Made by a program: the position numbers and the translations under genes | Part shown: positions 4,733 through 5,720 of the stretch, piece by piece | Layout of the letters: every line of letters begins with the position of its first letter | Position numbering within the stretch: position 1 is the stretch's first letter | Notes under the pieces: generated by a model | Databases searched by the model: none | Seen by the model: only the letters and a program-made list of their open reading frames with translations | Told to the model about the DNA's origin: nothing | DNA from: JAKEHZ01 sp035280505 | Lineage (GTDB): Bacteria; Acidobacteriota; Blastocatellia; RBC074 | Direction: 5' to 3' | Length of the DNA stretch: 5,720 nucleotides | NCBI GenBank assembly: GCA_035280505.1 | Contig: DATEFT010000053.1 | Span: forward strand, 1 to 5,720

Positions 4733-5720
4733 TTATAACGGCATCAGCCAACCATGTCGATCCTCCGCTCGCCCGGAACGAATCGCCTCCAACTGCTCGC
4801 GGGCTCGGTCCAGAACGGAGGGTCGGCTCCCGGGTTTCAGATCGATCTCGCGATCCCGGTAGCGAATTCGTCCGATCGGCGCCACGGTCGCGGCCGTACC
4901 GACTCCGGCGGCTTCGGTCAGGCGGCCGCTCTCGTGCAGAGCGAAGACCTCGTCGATGGCCATCTGGCGTTCATCGACCGCAATCCCCATCTCGCGCAGA
5001 ATCGTCAGCACGCTGTCCCGCGTCACCCCGGGCAGAATGGTTCCGCCCAGCGGCGGCGTCACCACCACCCCGTCGATCACAAAGACCACGTTCATCAACC
5101 CGGCCTCCTCGACCAGACGGTGCTCCGCTCCGTCGAGCCACAGCACGTGGTGATAGCCCTGCTCCTGCGCCTGGCGCGTCGCCAGCATGCTGCCGGCATA
5201 GTTGCCGGCCGCCTTGATGTCTCCGGTCCCTCCCGGAAACGCCCGCACATACTGCTCCTGAGCCACCAGGTTGACCGAGCCGGAGAAGTACGGGCCCACC
5301 GGACACGTGACCACGACCAGCCGATAACGGTCCGCCGGATGGACCAGCATCACCTCATCGACCGCGAAATAGACCGGCCGCACGTAGAGCGACCCGCCTT
5401 CGCGGCGCGGGATCCATTCCCGATCGATCCGAACCAGCTCCGCAATGCCGTCCAGAAACAGCGACTCCGGCACTTCGGGCATGGCCAACCGGGCCGCGCT
5501 CCGATTGAGCCGGAGCCAGTTCGCGCGCGGCCGAAACAGGACTACCCGCTCGTCCACGGTGCGATAGGCTTTGAATCCCTCAAAAGCCGCCTGTCCGTAA
5601 TGCGCCCCGATCGGCGCCGGCGGCAGCGGCAAGGGGCCGTAGGGCAGAATCTGAGGCTCGCCCCAGCGCCCGTCTTCGTAATCGGCCACGAACAGATGAT
5701 CGCTGAAGACCGTTCCAAAC
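4733..5720 (-). CDS. ilvE: Branched-chain amino acid aminotransferase, class IV PLP fold (5' partial)
   Basis: The visible 328 residues cover most of a BCAT of the longer (type II, eukaryote-like) group; about 30 N-terminal residues are outside the window. Reading from the window edge, the frame is open with FGTVFSDHLFVADYEDGRWG, so the GTG at 5687-5689 is internal and not the start. Family landmarks are PYGPLPLPPAPIGAHYGQ followed by AFEGFKAYR, LYVRPVYFAVDE, the PLP lysine in GDIKAAGNYAGS (Lys codon 5213-5215), LVEEAGLMNV, GGTILPGVTRDSVL, EAAGVGTAATVAPIG and the C-terminal GRAEDRHGWL. The enzyme transfers amino groups between branched-chain amino acids (leucine, isoleucine, valine) and 2-oxoglutarate in the cytoplasm, the last step of their synthesis and first of their breakdown. 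The next gene, DUF1330, follows 35 bases downstream, suggesting an operon whose promoter is outside the window. The CXXC redox motif of mammalian BCATs is absent. Confidence 0.95.
   Translation of the reverse strand, partial: FGTVFSDHLFVADYEDGRWGEPQILPYGPLPLPPAPIGAHYGQAAFEGFKAYRTVDERVVLFRPRANWLRLNRSAARLAMPEVPESLFLDGIAELVRIDREWIPRREGGSLYVRPVYFAVDEVMLVHPADRYRLVVVTCPVGPYFSGSVNLVAQEQYVRAFPGGTGDIKAAGNYAGSMLATRQAQEQGYHHVLWLDGAEHRLVEEAGLMNVVFVIDGVVVTPPLGGTILPGVTRDSVLTILREMGIAVDERQMAIDEVFALHESGRLTEAAGVGTAATVAPIGRIRYRDREIDLKPGSRPSVLDRAREQLEAIRSGRAEDRHGWLMPL

Noticed and set aside
5687..5689. GTG as a start codon for the aminotransferase
   Set aside because: The frame continues upstream to the window edge with family-conserved residues (FGTVFSDHLF), so this GTG is an internal Val codon.

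Overview
This GC-rich window comes from a free-living bacterium whose lineage I cannot fix. It encodes ordinary bacterial metabolic and regulatory families and a secreted-looking, lectin-tagged hydrolase. Its intergenic DNA carries degenerate copies of a palindromic element built from CTTTCGCGT-like units. There is no RNA gene, CRISPR array, insertion sequence or phage gene. I see no clearly new multi-gene system; the window is mostly ordinary with a few points of interest.

Left part (1-889, + strand): the 3' end of a gene for an endonuclease/exonuclease/phosphatase (DNase I-like) domain followed by a jacalin-like lectin domain. A strong rho-independent terminator (923-973) closes it. A 309-bp gap follows, holding the terminator, repeat copy A (984-1061) and the leader of the next gene.

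Middle (1199-3411, + strand): a YahK-type zinc alcohol dehydrogenase/aldehyde reductase, then an AraC-family regulator. They lie in the same direction with repeat copy B, a long imperfect hairpin, between them. The AraC protein is a plausible regulator of the dehydrogenase. A possible five-codon leader ORF overlaps the araC start as ATGA.

Right part (5720-3406, - strand): a probable three-gene operon. In transcription order these are a branched-chain aminotransferase of the class IV PLP fold (ilvE, 5' end outside the window), a 95-residue DUF1330 protein, and a 311-residue fusion of a MarR-type DNA-binding domain to a GNAT acetyltransferase. A half copy of the repeat (copy C) lies between the last two. 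The convergent araC and marR-GNAT genes end inside the same 6-bp palindrome TTATAA, so each stop codon lies within the other gene's final two codons.

Functionally, the central pair looks like aldehyde/alcohol redox chemistry with a local regulator. The right-hand group couples amino-acid transamination to a small dimeric-barrel protein and a regulator/acetyltransferase whose targets cannot be read from the sequence.
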